Shown here piece after piece: positions 37,273-46,581 of a stretch of 64,000 nucleotides of DNA. Made by a program: the position numbers and the translations under genes. Location: positions 124,001-188,000 of the forward strand of contig NZ_RBZV01000005.1 in NCBI RefSeq assembly GCF_003628145.1, in the 5' to 3' direction. Under the pieces are notes generated by a model, which was not told where the DNA came from, made no database searches, and saw nothing but the letters and a program-made list of their open reading frames with translations. Origin of the DNA: Trinickia fusca (GTDB taxonomy: Bacteria > Pseudomonadota > Gammaproteobacteria > Burkholderiales > Burkholderiaceae). The first letter of the stretch is position 1, and each line of letters starts with the position of its first letter.

Positions 37273-40200
37273 TCAGTTCCTCAAACGGACTGAGCCGTCC
37301 TCGATAACCACAGCCGTCTGAACTCGTCCGTGCGTCAACGCCCGCGAAATCCGCGCCCCAGCCTCGGCAGTCGTCCGGGCGACACCCAGCAGCCGGCAGA
37401 CCGCCTTAGCAAGTCCATCTTGCGATGTGGTTCCTTGCTGCGATAGGATGTACACGGCCGCATTGCCCAATTCTTCGAGGCTAATCTCGTCTATACCGCG
37501 ACGGGTTTCCGCGTCGCTGCCTGGCACTCGAACACCATCCCAAGTGCTCGGATTGGCGTGCTCTGGCCAGTAGAAGGCGACACCGTTGTCCGTTGTTCGA
37601 GTTACCTGCCTGGGTACCAATGCGCTTAGGTGAGCCTCAATGCGGTTTCCAACGCGGGACAGCCCCCATGCTCGCGTAACGCGCTTGAATGCCACCGCCT
37701 GCGAGACCGGACCTTCTGTTTCGACGACCTGGAGTAGCTGGCTCGCCAAAGTCGACATCGAGCCGCGCTCATAGAAGAGGTCCGGATTGCCTTTGTCCAA
37801 GCTCGTCAGTTCGTATTCGGGCAACTGAGTGATAGGTGCAATCGCCTCGGCGACCGATTCGGCTCGAGCATACAAAGTATGCGGCTCTGCCTCATGCGCC
37901 GTCTCTTCCGACAGTTCAACAACCGGTTCGTCCTCGGTCGGAACCGACGCAACCAGCTCCTCCAGGCGGGCCACGAGTTTTCTCATCGGCCCTTCCGGAT
38001 TCAGCCACCAGTCGGTCGACCAGATGCGGTACAGCTCCCAGCCCAACCCTTCAAGGACATGCTGGCGGAGCCGGTCACGGTCGCGCGCCGTCGCGCCGGA
38101 GTGATACATGGCGCCGTCGCACTCAACGCCCAGCAGATAGCGGCCTGGCGCACGCGGGTCGACCACGCCAATATCAATCCGGTATCCGGACACGCCGACC
38201 TGCGGGTGGACCGTCCAACCTTTCTCACGAAGGGCGGAAATCACCTGCCGCTCGAACGGGCTATCGGGCTCTCGCCCAGTCGGCATGCTTTGCTCAACCA
38301 AGGCACGTGGACCGCGAATGGCGAATTCCATGTAGTTCTTCAGGTCTCGTACGCCGGCGGCCCGAACACGCGACAGGTCAATCTGCTCCGGAAGCAGCGT
38401 ACTAAAAATCACGACGCCGACCTGGGCGCGCGATACAGCGACGTTCAGGCGACGATGCCCCCCTTCCAAGTTCAGCGGCCCAAAGTTGAGGCTGACCTTG
38501 CCCGATGCGTCGGGGCCATAGGTGACGGAGAAGAATATGATGTCGCGCTCGTCGCCCTGAACGTTCTCGAGGTTCTTGATGAACAGCGGCTCCTGTGCAG
38601 CCTGCGCAATAGCCTGGTCGAGTTGCTGGGATGCCCTGCGGCGCTCGTCCAGCATGCGCTCAATTAGACTTTGCTGCGCTTGGTTGAAGGTCACTACGCC
38701 GAGCGTCAGGTGTCGCTTCGCCGAATCCAGATAGTGCCACTCAATCGCCTTGACGATGGCATCAGCTTCCGCCCGATTGGTTCGCGAGCCGCCGCGGTCG
38801 TACACACCCTGTACGCGCTCAAAGCGCACACTTTGGTCATCGGTCACCGGCGACGGGAACGTCACCAGTTCGTTGTCGTAGTACGTGACATTGCTGAAGG
38901 TAATCAGCCCTTCATGCTTGCTCCGGTAGTGCCAGTTCAGCCGTAACTCGGGCAGGCCGATACTGAGGCACTCGTCCAAGATGCTTTCCAGGTCTTGTAC
39001 ATCATCGCTATCCGCCACATCATCCGAGTCATCGGACCGAGAGAAGAAGCTGGTCGGAGGTAGCTGCTTCGGGTCGCCGACGCAGACGAGCTGTTTGCCG
39101 CGAGCAATAGCGCCGACGGCGTCCCACACGGGAATCTGCGAAGCCTCATCGAATATGACGACGTCGAATTGCGCATGCGACGCGTCCAGATACTGGGCAA
39201 CCGATAAAGGTGACATCAGCAGGCACGGCTTCAGGCGAGTCATCAGGCTCGGGAGGCTTTGCACCAGTTGCCGAATCGGCATGTGCTTGCGCTGTTTTTG
39301 CAATTCGCGCCTCAGCTTCCCTAGTTCGGAATCGGCACCCGGCACGAGCTCGACGCTCGCAGGAATCTGGCCCGCGAGTTTGGCTGCAATGTATTGCTGG
39401 GTCAGCTTCTGGAAGCGCTCGTCGGCCGCTTTGAATTCGGCAATCTTGCGGTCATGCTCCGCACTCGAGAAGTTGCAGAGCACCGCCTCGCGGTCAATCG
39501 CTTTCCGCAGCCACCAACTCTGGTAACTGTATTCAAAAAATGTCGCCACACCGGACAACGGTGCCTGGCCGGCCTCCAATGCATCCACAATACCCTGCAG
39601 CCCGTTGCTGATTGCGTGCGCACGCGATTTGCGCCACAGGCACCACGGCTGCAGTTGTCGGGAAGCTGATTGCCAGCCTTGAAGCAAGCTCAGCAGCCGG
39701 GGGACCGCGCCCGCCGCGGTCGGGTCAAGCCCGAGGTCAGCCTGACAATGGCCAAGTTCGATGACCTTGCGGAGCTGAGCCACGACGTCTCGATAGCAAT
39801 CGCGGTACGACATCAAACTGGAGCCGAGAGGCATGCCTGCTTTCAGCATGCTCCGGTTGTCGGATACAAATGACTGGAGCTTTGAACGGAGCGTCTGGGC
39901 CAATTCGATGTCGTTTCCCGCGATTGCCGTTACTGCATCCGCAAATGACGACGCCCATCGTTCGGCCGACTCGACGGCGCTCCAGTCCGTCTTCGACGCA
40001 ACGAACGCTTCATGCAGCAGTTGCGCCGCATCATGAGACATGGACTCGATGACCTTGTCCTCCGTATTGATGGCTGTCAATGCGGCGACGACACCAGGAA
40101 CATCCCCGTTTTGCGGACGACGATGGTCTTGCCGATACAAGCGCAGTCGACCGGTGACCGCGCGCTGCGCAAAGAGACTCTTCGGCCACCAAGTACTCGT

Positions 40201-43200
40201 TGCTGCAGCCCACTGCAGCTTGAGTTCGGTCGCATTCAGGGTGGCGACGTCGTCTACGTAGTGTTTGCTCAGCGGCTCCCATGCTTGGTTGCGCGCAAGA
40301 CCATGCTGACGAAGGGCGGCGAGCCGGTTGCGGGCAGACTCGTCATGTGCCACGCGGGCCACCCCGACGGGAACCGTGGGTGCCGCGGAGAGCACGTCGG
40401 CCAACATATCGAATTTGCCCAGCCCGTCCAGAGAGAAAGCAATCTTCAGAATGCCCAATTGACTCAGCAAGTTCGAAGCGGCGTCATCGAGATTCTTGAT
40501 GTGGGACTCAAGCACCGAAGCCGCATCGAGAAACTCTTGCTGCCAAGACGGCATCCATTCGGTTTTGTTAACGACTGCAAGGGGATGGTTTTGCAAACCA
40601 GTCAACTGGCCGGCCAGAGCGCCCATCTGGCGACACGTCTCACGCAGCGCTTCTAGCTGGGCTCGGTCATGCACATCCGCATCGGCCCACGGCATCGCAG
40701 CAGGCCGCATCTCCGCGTATTGCAGGCTGATTCCAATGGCATCGTAAATGGTCAGGTCGTTGGGATGAATACGATGGAGCGCACGCGCGACCCCATTGAG
40801 GTCCGTCCGGAGCGTCAGAAGTCTTTCGGACTCTCGCTCCCAGTCCTTTACAGTTCGCGCACCAGCGGAATCCAGCGCAATGCCTAGCTGTTTCAGGACG
40901 TCCGCTTTCTTTGCCTTGGACGAATGCAACTCCAGGCAAAATGGCCCAAGGCCAAGGCTGCTAAGTCGACGATGTACGACCTCCAGTGCAGCCATCTTCT
41001 CCGAGACGAACAGCACCGTCTTTCCCGTGGCCAACAGATGGGCAATTAGGTTCGAGATGGTCTGGCTCTTACCTGTACCGGGCGGCCCTTCAACGACAAG
41101 ATTCTTGCCTTCGGCAGCGACGCAGACAGCACGCAATTGTGAAGAGTCCGACAGCAACGGCGTAAACAGGTCTTGGGGCCGAAACTTTTCGTCCAGGGTA
41201 CTGGGCTCAAAGCCTGTCGCGCTGTCGGCGAATGCCTTCCCCGGATTGTTTATCAGGTGAGCGACAACGCTGTTCTCTTGAAGCTGCTTTTGCCGGTCTT
41301 GCAGGTCCTTCCACATAAGGTACTTCGTGAACGAGAAGATACCCAGATGGACCTGCTCCTTGACCTCCCAGCCCTTCAGTTCACCTACCTGCAGCCGGAA
41401 GGTTTGCAAAATTCGGTCGACGTCGATGCCACGGTCATCGGTCGGCAAGACTTCGAATGAAGGCAGCTTTAGGCTGAAATCCTGTTGCAACTTCTGCAGC
41501 ATGGTCGGATTTACGAGCGCGTCGTCATCGTGACGGGCCAGTCGGAAGCCACTGCGCACGGACTGGCGTGACAGTGTGACCGGGATGAGCAAGATTGGAG
41601 CAAGGTGACTGGATTCGGCGTCCTTGCTTTCCTGCCACTCCAGCATTCCGAAAGCTAGAAATAGGGTATTCGCCCCGCCTTCCTCCATTCCCGTGGTGGC
41701 CGCACGAAATATCTCAAGAAGCCGGCCTTCCAGCGCTTCCTCGTCGATGTCGGTGACGATTTCGTTTCGACCGAGAGCGTCAGTCGCCAGGTCATCCATT
41801 GCCACCGTGCCATTGCGGCCAGCGTACACGTCTGCATCGCGGCTATCAGAACCGGACATCAACTTCGGCTTAGCACGAACGCGGAATTCGTTGCCCTCTG
41901 CCAGTCGGTCCTCCAGCGCGCCTGGTTCGGGACAAATGACCCGCAGCGTGGACTTGGTCGGCTTGAAATTAAGGAGTTTGTTTCGCAGCGTCAGGTCGAG
42001 TAACTTGCTCTTCCATTTCGCCAGGCGACCCTCGGGTGTTTCGGGTGTCGAGTCGTCGCGCAGCGGAATGACAACCGGGTCCAGCGGTGGCAGTTGCGGG
42101 ACGTCTTCGATGACGGGTGTTTCGGCCTTGGCAATAGGCACAGTTGCTTCGTCGGCCTGCGATGAACGGGATGGCAGGGGACGAACCTGGACTTCCCGCG
42201 CGCGCCGAATATCTACCGCATAGGCAAACTGGTCTTCGTCGTTTAGGTGTTCGTCGCCGCGAGTGCAGGCCCAGCGGAGAGACGGCCTCTGCCCACTCGC
42301 GACGCCCGTCGTCTCGAAGACCATGAATTCGCCAGATTTCACGCGCTTACGAATCGCCTGAACATCGTCCACCAGTGCCGTCGGGAAGGTGGTCTCTATC
42401 AGCCAAACCCCCACCCAAGCGTGCCCTTCTTTGAACAGCACTACCGGATGCAGTCCGGCTTGTTCCAAGCAAGACGCGAACAGCATGGCAAGGTCAAGAC
42501 AGGTCGCGAGCTTGCCATCCAGAATGCGTTCGGGCGTCCGGATTTTCTGGCCGTCGTTTCCGAACGATGCGGGCGGGTTGGAGTACTGGATGCCCTCGGC
42601 AACGAGGGTGCTGTAAATTGCCGAAACCTGCTTCCAGACTTTCTCGCGATTCTTGGACTGGTACCCGTCCATTGACAGGTCGGACGACGTCTGGCGCAGA
42701 AGCCCGGATGCGCGCGCGAGAAGCTTGTCTACGACCCGCGAGTTGGGCATGCAAAACGCCGCCAGCAGTTCTGGCAACGACCGCACGCCGGCCCATTGGT
42801 CGTAGGCAAGTACGTCGATATCGTGGGTCGCGGTTACGAGTTCCGTTTCTTGAACACGCAACGATGCGGTAATGACGGCTCGCTCACTTTCATCGAGCCG
42901 ACTGAAATACTGGTGGTCTGGACGCAGGTCGACGGGGGCGAGGCGCCGGCTTTCACCGGGCGCCAATGCTTCGAAACGAAAACGTGCGCTCTCGGCGAAC
43001 GCCGGCACACATTTGACGACCAGTTCGACATTGAAAAGTGCAGCGTCCCCATCGTTCATGACCAGAATTTCACGGACGACCGGAACGTTATTTTGTATCG
43101 CCGCGTATCCTATCGTAAGGTCCGCGAAAACCTGAACGCTCGGTAGATTAACGTCTATATTGGTCGTCGAGTCTTCAGCGTCTTCTGCCTGCACGTGTGT

Positions 43201-43203
43201 CAT
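37273..43203 (-). CDS. Giant DUF4011/DUF3320 helicase-nuclease
   Basis: A 1976-residue multi-domain protein. In order: a Cys/His transglutaminase-like segment (DGKLATCLDLAMLFASCLEQ to KEGHAWVGVWL, about 225-270); a DUF4011 region (WKSKLLDLTLRNKLLNFKP, near 390); a split superfamily 1 helicase with Walker A GPPGTGKSQT (about 705-714) and motif II VIFDEASQIPVWDAV (about 1345); motif VI RLNVAVSRAQVGVV; a Vsr/DUF559-like nuclease (GYRIDIGVVDPRA, GVECDGAMYHSG, about 1670-1710); and a C-terminal DUF3320. Proteins of this architecture are recurrent in defence islands. The start at 43203 replaces an upstream frame extension to 43344. No partner genes are adjacent, so it likely works alone. Confidence 0.82.
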   Translation of the reverse strand: MTHVQAEDAEDSTTNIDVNLPSVQVFADLTIGYAAIQNNVPVVREILVMNDGDAALFNVELVVKCVPAFAESARFRFEALAPGESRRLAPVDLRPDHQYFSRLDESERAVITASLRVQETELVTATHDIDVLAYDQWAGVRSLPELLAAFCMPNSRVVDKLLARASGLLRQTSSDLSMDGYQSKNREKVWKQVSAIYSTLVAEGIQYSNPPASFGNDGQKIRTPERILDGKLATCLDLAMLFASCLEQAGLHPVVLFKEGHAWVGVWLIETTFPTALVDDVQAIRKRVKSGEFMVFETTGVASGQRPSLRWACTRGDEHLNDEDQFAYAVDIRRAREVQVRPLPSRSSQADEATVPIAKAETPVIEDVPQLPPLDPVVIPLRDDSTPETPEGRLAKWKSKLLDLTLRNKLLNFKPTKSTLRVICPEPGALEDRLAEGNEFRVRAKPKLMSGSDSRDADVYAGRNGTVAMDDLATDALGRNEIVTDIDEEALEGRLLEIFRAATTGMEEGGANTLFLAFGMLEWQESKDAESSHLAPILLIPVTLSRQSVRSGFRLARHDDDALVNPTMLQKLQQDFSLKLPSFEVLPTDDRGIDVDRILQTFRLQVGELKGWEVKEQVHLGIFSFTKYLMWKDLQDRQKQLQENSVVAHLINNPGKAFADSATGFEPSTLDEKFRPQDLFTPLLSDSSQLRAVCVAAEGKNLVVEGPPGTGKSQTISNLIAHLLATGKTVLFVSEKMAALEVVHRRLSSLGLGPFCLELHSSKAKKADVLKQLGIALDSAGARTVKDWERESERLLTLRTDLNGVARALHRIHPNDLTIYDAIGISLQYAEMRPAAMPWADADVHDRAQLEALRETCRQMGALAGQLTGLQNHPLAVVNKTEWMPSWQQEFLDAASVLESHIKNLDDAASNLLSQLGILKIAFSLDGLGKFDMLADVLSAAPTVPVGVARVAHDESARNRLAALRQHGLARNQAWEPLSKHYVDDVATLNATELKLQWAAATSTWWPKSLFAQRAVTGRLRLYRQDHRRPQNGDVPGVVAALTAINTEDKVIESMSHDAAQLLHEAFVASKTDWSAVESAERWASSFADAVTAIAGNDIELAQTLRSKLQSFVSDNRSMLKAGMPLGSSLMSYRDCYRDVVAQLRKVIELGHCQADLGLDPTAAGAVPRLLSLLQGWQSASRQLQPWCLWRKSRAHAISNGLQGIVDALEAGQAPLSGVATFFEYSYQSWWLRKAIDREAVLCNFSSAEHDRKIAEFKAADERFQKLTQQYIAAKLAGQIPASVELVPGADSELGKLRRELQKQRKHMPIRQLVQSLPSLMTRLKPCLLMSPLSVAQYLDASHAQFDVVIFDEASQIPVWDAVGAIARGKQLVCVGDPKQLPPTSFFSRSDDSDDVADSDDVQDLESILDECLSIGLPELRLNWHYRSKHEGLITFSNVTYYDNELVTFPSPVTDDQSVRFERVQGVYDRGGSRTNRAEADAIVKAIEWHYLDSAKRHLTLGVVTFNQAQQSLIERMLDERRRASQQLDQAIAQAAQEPLFIKNLENVQGDERDIIFFSVTYGPDASGKVSLNFGPLNLEGGHRRLNVAVSRAQVGVVIFSTLLPEQIDLSRVRAAGVRDLKNYMEFAIRGPRALVEQSMPTGREPDSPFERQVISALREKGWTVHPQVGVSGYRIDIGVVDPRAPGRYLLGVECDGAMYHSGATARDRDRLRQHVLEGLGWELYRIWSTDWWLNPEGPMRKLVARLEELVASVPTEDEPVVELSEETAHEAEPHTLYARAESVAEAIAPITQLPEYELTSLDKGNPDLFYERGSMSTLASQLLQVVETEGPVSQAVAFKRVTRAWGLSRVGNRIEAHLSALVPRQVTRTTDNGVAFYWPEHANPSTWDGVRVPGSDAETRRGIDEISLEELGNAAVYILSQQGTTSQDGLAKAVCRLLGVARTTAEAGARISRALTHGRVQTAVVIEDGSVRLRN

Positions 43204-43560
43204 TACCCCGTTCCCCACTATTCTTACCGCCCGCAGCCGAATCGCCGTCGTTGTTGAAGACGTGGTTCGAGTCGAGCTGTCATATCGATTGCTCTGTTGC
43301 CTGCTCTTCCTTGCGGGGAGTGCGGCGGCGAATTGCCAATGCAAATCGCATGAAATCGGGCTATTTGGGTCCCCGGTGCACCTGGAATATACGCCTTTTT
43401 TCGGCCATTTTAGGGAATCGGCCGAAGGTCAACCACGTAGCTGAATTGAGACTTCCCCGACACCTGCGGCGCTAGTTGTCGGCTATGCCTGCGGGCCGTC
43501 TCGGGGGTACTGAGACCCTTGGACCGGGAGAAACCAGGAACGCGAGCAAAGGGTAGTGAC

Positions 43561-43576
43561 CTGTATGCATATACAG
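43561..43576. promoter_or_regulatory. LexA (SOS) box
   Basis: CTGTATGCATATACAG fits the CTGT-N8-ACAG consensus perfectly. It lies 13 bp before the ATG of the short frame at 43590 and 358 bp upstream of the giant helicase start on the other strand. It predicts DNA-damage induction of one or both. Confidence 0.75.
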
Positions 43577-43589
43577 TATCATTTGTCCT

Positions 43590-43793
43590 ATGCGCGCCAT
43601 GAGCGGCCGGGCTTACGAAGACGATGGTCACTGGATGCCGGCGAAGACGCAAGCTCGTAGCCGAGCTCCGCGTTTGCCGGCAGGGCCATCGACGAGATTT
43701 TTTCACGACACGAAACGGCTTGTTAGCCCGATAGAGCCAAACGTTGGCGCGTCGACAGACCTTGCGCGAGCAGAACCAGAGCGCGGTCTGTGA
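43590..43793 (+). CDS. Short hypothetical protein next to the LexA box (uncertain)
   Basis: A 67-residue frame starting MRAMSGRAYEDDGHWMPAKT. There is no recognised family and the C-terminal half looks less protein-like; it may be a truncated gene. Its only support is the perfect LexA box immediately upstream. Confidence 0.35.
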   Translation: MRAMSGRAYEDDGHWMPAKTQARSRAPRLPAGPSTRFFHDTKRLVSPIEPNVGASTDLARAEPERGL

Positions 43794-43851
43794 TGGTTAG
43801 GAAAACCTCTGCCGCGAAATGACCGGGTTCGCCCCAGATGTAGGAGATGAG

Positions 43852-44199
43852 ATGTTGCGTCTTACGTGTTTGACGTTGCTGGCAGCAGCTTCCGTCGCCC
43901 ATGCTGCGGAACACTACCGGGAGGTGTGGAATCCGCCCGAGGCTAGGCACGCGGTGCATGCGCGACATATAGCTCATCACAAGCCAGCGGCGCGTCGACT
44001 GTCGGCAAACCGGTCGGCAAAGATGAAGCCCTCTCGCGTGACCACCTGCGTGACGACGCCGAGAAAGCGAGGGCATGCTGGCCGCACTGTACGCATCAAC
44101 GCCGACCCGCGCGTGCAAGACGTACCGCCGCTCCTGGCCCCCAAGGGTAATGTGCTGCGCGTCGACTCGAAAAGTGCCAGGCCGGAGTTAGTTCGCTGA
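43852..44199 (+). CDS. Small exported hypothetical protein
   Basis: A 115-residue protein with a clear signal peptide (MLRLTCLTLLAAASVAHA, cut before AEHYREVW) and a basic, histidine-rich mature part. It resembles a small Burkholderia-type periplasmic family, recognised from memory. Its stop overlaps the start of the next gene (TGATG). A frame extension to 43819 lacks the signal sequence at its start. Confidence 0.6.
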   Translation: MLRLTCLTLLAAASVAHAAEHYREVWNPPEARHAVHARHIAHHKPAARRLSANRSAKMKPSRVTTCVTTPRKRGHAGRTVRINADPRVQDVPPLLAPKGNVLRVDSKSARPELVR

Positions 44200-44399
44200 T
44201 GGACGCCGAAGTCTACAAAGGCTATTCGCTTTGGGGACATGCTATCCGGCAAGGCGACGAATACGCCGCCAGCGGCACTGTTACCCGAAATAACAAGCTA
44301 GTTGAAACATCGGGTGTGCTGGGCAACTTCGAGAGCGAGGACGAGGCACAGCTCGCCGGCCTCAATTGGTGTCGGGCCTGGGTAGACAATCACAGTTAA
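44199..44399 (+). CDS. Small hypothetical protein
   Basis: A 66-residue protein (MDAEVYKGYSLWGHAIRQGD and NFESEDEAQLAGLNWCRAWV), coupled to the preceding exported protein gene. The type is common in Burkholderia and relatives; function is unknown. Confidence 0.65.
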   Translation: MDAEVYKGYSLWGHAIRQGDEYAASGTVTRNNKLVETSGVLGNFESEDEAQLAGLNWCRAWVDNHS

Positions 44400-44495
44400 C
44401 TTCGAGTTAGCAAGGTCTGCATCACGCCTGACTGATAGATGCTTGGGCACCTTCGGCCCAGCGTCAATTTCAACTGCTCGGCTGGCGTGTTGAGG

Positions 44496-44642
44496 TCATT
44501 TCCACTTCGCTAGCTTCTCGCACATCTCCGCCACCCACCGGCGCACGAAATCCCGATTCTGGCCGTCGAGCTTTGACAGCATTGTTGCGATATCGGACGC
44601 TTCGTCCGCCACGCGGCTATCGCGCAGGGCCATTGTCCACAT
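44496..44642 (-). CDS. Short hypothetical protein overlapping the next gene
   Basis: A 48-residue frame (MWTMALRDSRVADEASDIAT to CEKLAKWK) whose start overlaps the last 26 bp of the gene at 44617-45759 in another frame. Good protein-like composition and coupling suggest a real small gene. An internal ATG lies at 44633. Confidence 0.5.
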   Translation of the reverse strand: MWTMALRDSRVADEASDIATMLSKLDGQNRDFVRRWVAEMCEKLAKWK

Positions 44643-45759
44643 CGTCCCAGCGGCGCTCGACGGTGGGGTCCAACCAATCTGCGGCTCGTCGTATCCATGC
44701 AGCATCGACGCCGCCGCCCGACGCCGCGAGCTGTTTCGATTCAAACGCGGTAGCCAGTGCCCGCAGGCGGTTCGCTCGCTCAAGTTTCGACGCCCACTCC
44801 TCGACTCGCTTCAAGTGGTCAAGCGCGACTCGTTGAATCTCGCGAAGCCTCTCGCGCTCAGCCTGCTCTGCCGCCATTACGGCCCGACGTTCGGCCGCCA
44901 TCTCGACACCCACAGCATCGCGAATAACCAGATTCCGGAGCCGGCTGACGAATGTCTGAATCTTTTTCTCGACCGAAAAGCTCCGCGTATCCGCAGTGTT
45001 CGCTGTAGCGTAACTGCTCCCGACCTTGAACGCGGATATCTCGAGTTCGCCCGTCGGGTGAAAAACAGACCCCGGACGGTGCTTGTCGAATCCGGCTCGC
45101 TTGTTTTCGGCCTGTTGCTCCCGCGTCAACGGAACACTCTCTTGGCGGCTGCGTTCCTTGACGCGAAACGTCAGCTTGGCTTCGAGTATGGACACGTATG
45201 CGGCGCCGTCATCTTTTGCGCAAATCGAGTAGCCCGTCGCCGCCAGCGTCTCGAGCAGCTGATTCAATACCAGTAGGGCCCGCAACGAGTTCTGCGGCGA
45301 TGCATAGATGCGCATCACCCCGGCGCCGGCACAATACGGCCAAGCGCGCGAATCGCGCTGCTTGCCATCAAGCTTTTTCGCCATTCGTTTTACGAGCGGC
45401 AGGCAGTCGTCGATGGCGGTGCGCAACGCGACTGCAGGCACTTCTGGCGCGCGAACGGCGTCCTCTTCGATTCTGACCTGAGTGCGCATCGAAAGCTCTT
45501 CGTCTTGCGGGTCTTTGTACACCGAGCGCCGATAGCTCGTTGGCCCCTTGGTCGGCGCCAAGGCGGGCCTTTTAACAGCCTTGCCCGCCGACACTTTTGC
45601 CCAGTGGCCCGCGGGCGGGAGGGGTATGTTGAGGTTGATACATATCTTTCGAAGGCCAACGTCAGAGATTCGGTATTTCTTCGCCACTTTGCTAACGGCC
45701 TCTGACCATACTTCCTCGTACAGACTCTCACGCTCGAAATCTTGATATTCGTATGGCAT
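44617..45759 (-). CDS. Hypothetical protein with N-terminal helix-turn-helix-like segment
   Basis: A 380-residue protein starting MPYEYQDFERESLYEEVWSE (a GTG three codons upstream is an alternative). KVAKKYRISDVGLRKICINL followed by PLPPAGHWAKV looks like a DNA-binding segment found at the N-terminus of a widespread uncharacterised family. The C-terminal part is strongly helical (about 275-345, rich in A, E, R). Function is not known; members occur in mobile elements. Confidence 0.6.
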   Translation of the reverse strand: MPYEYQDFERESLYEEVWSEAVSKVAKKYRISDVGLRKICINLNIPLPPAGHWAKVSAGKAVKRPALAPTKGPTSYRRSVYKDPQDEELSMRTQVRIEEDAVRAPEVPAVALRTAIDDCLPLVKRMAKKLDGKQRDSRAWPYCAGAGVMRIYASPQNSLRALLVLNQLLETLAATGYSICAKDDGAAYVSILEAKLTFRVKERSRQESVPLTREQQAENKRAGFDKHRPGSVFHPTGELEISAFKVGSSYATANTADTRSFSVEKKIQTFVSRLRNLVIRDAVGVEMAAERRAVMAAEQAERERLREIQRVALDHLKRVEEWASKLERANRLRALATAFESKQLAASGGGVDAAWIRRAADWLDPTVERRWDDVDNGPAR

Positions 45760-45953
45760 GTCATTCACTCGATGTCTTCCTGGAATGAGAGATTGCGCTC
45801 CTCCCGTGAGAAAGAACGCAACCCGCCCTGGTTAGCCTGTTGTCGGCGACGAAGTCGGTGCCCGTCTCCGCAATACGCTAGCTAAAACAGCCCCGCCGCT
45901 GACGGCATGCTGACCAGGGTGGGCGGTTGCGGGCTACATTTCTCCAAAGAACA

Positions 45954-45970
45954 AAATCGCGGCGCGATTT
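45954..45970. repeat. 17-bp palindrome upstream of the replication region
   Basis: AAATCGCG-G-CGCGATTT, perfect 8-bp arms. It lies 223 bp before the iterons in a stretch with no gene (45770-46192). It could be an operator or a partition site. Confidence 0.5.
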
Positions 45971-46192
45971 CCATCGCCGATTTGCCGGCGCCTCTCGAGC
46001 CCGAAGGAGACTGACGGCGTAGTGTCGTCTGCGCGCACACGGGAACCGAAATTACCCCGCGTAGGTGTTCGCCAGCGTTGGGCCAACTGGCCTGGCTATC
46101 CGGGTTACCAAGTCTACAAATACTATGGGACGCCGCTCACCGCCAACAATTCCCTCTCCCGCAGCCTGATTTTCGCCGTCCTCGCCCCAAGG

Positions 46193-46280
46193 GCGATGTG
46201 GGGTACAAGCCGATGCGATGCGCGGTACAAGGCCGCACGATGCACAGTACAAGTGGAGCCGATGCGGAGTACAAGCTGAG
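46193..46280 (+). repeat. Four 22-bp iterons, candidate replication origin
   Basis: Four tandem units start at 46193, 46215, 46237 and 46259, each carrying CGATG near the front and RGTACAAG in the middle (TACAAG at 46204, 46226, 46248 and 46270). The phase is exactly 22 bp, two helical turns. 22 is not a multiple of three, which argues against a coding repeat. A TrfA-like initiator begins 300 bp downstream. This is the arrangement of an iteron-type plasmid origin. Confidence 0.8.
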
Positions 46281-46581
46281 CCAACCCACGACCAGCGCTG
46301 AAATTTGCACTTGCTGTCGGCAGATATTTTTCGATATGCCGCCGCCGTCCATTCCGCACGCTTTCGCGGCCATCGTTTCGGCATATACACATGTATCTTC
46401 AACGCGCATGTGTTCCTCATGAGCAAGCCACCAACACCGACTCGCACTGTCGTCACAATCCGGGCCGCCTCAGAGGCCACCCGCACCTATCACGCTCCAC
46501 ATTGTTCGAATATCCGCCTCGTTGGCGCTGCGGTATTGCGGACAACGCCTGAATTTGCCCGACGGCGCGAGGGGCGACACA

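Noticed and set aside
46022-46486. Several overlapping frames over the iterons
   Set aside because: The 22-bp repeat period is not a multiple of three and the frames exist on both strands, so they are by-products of the repeats.
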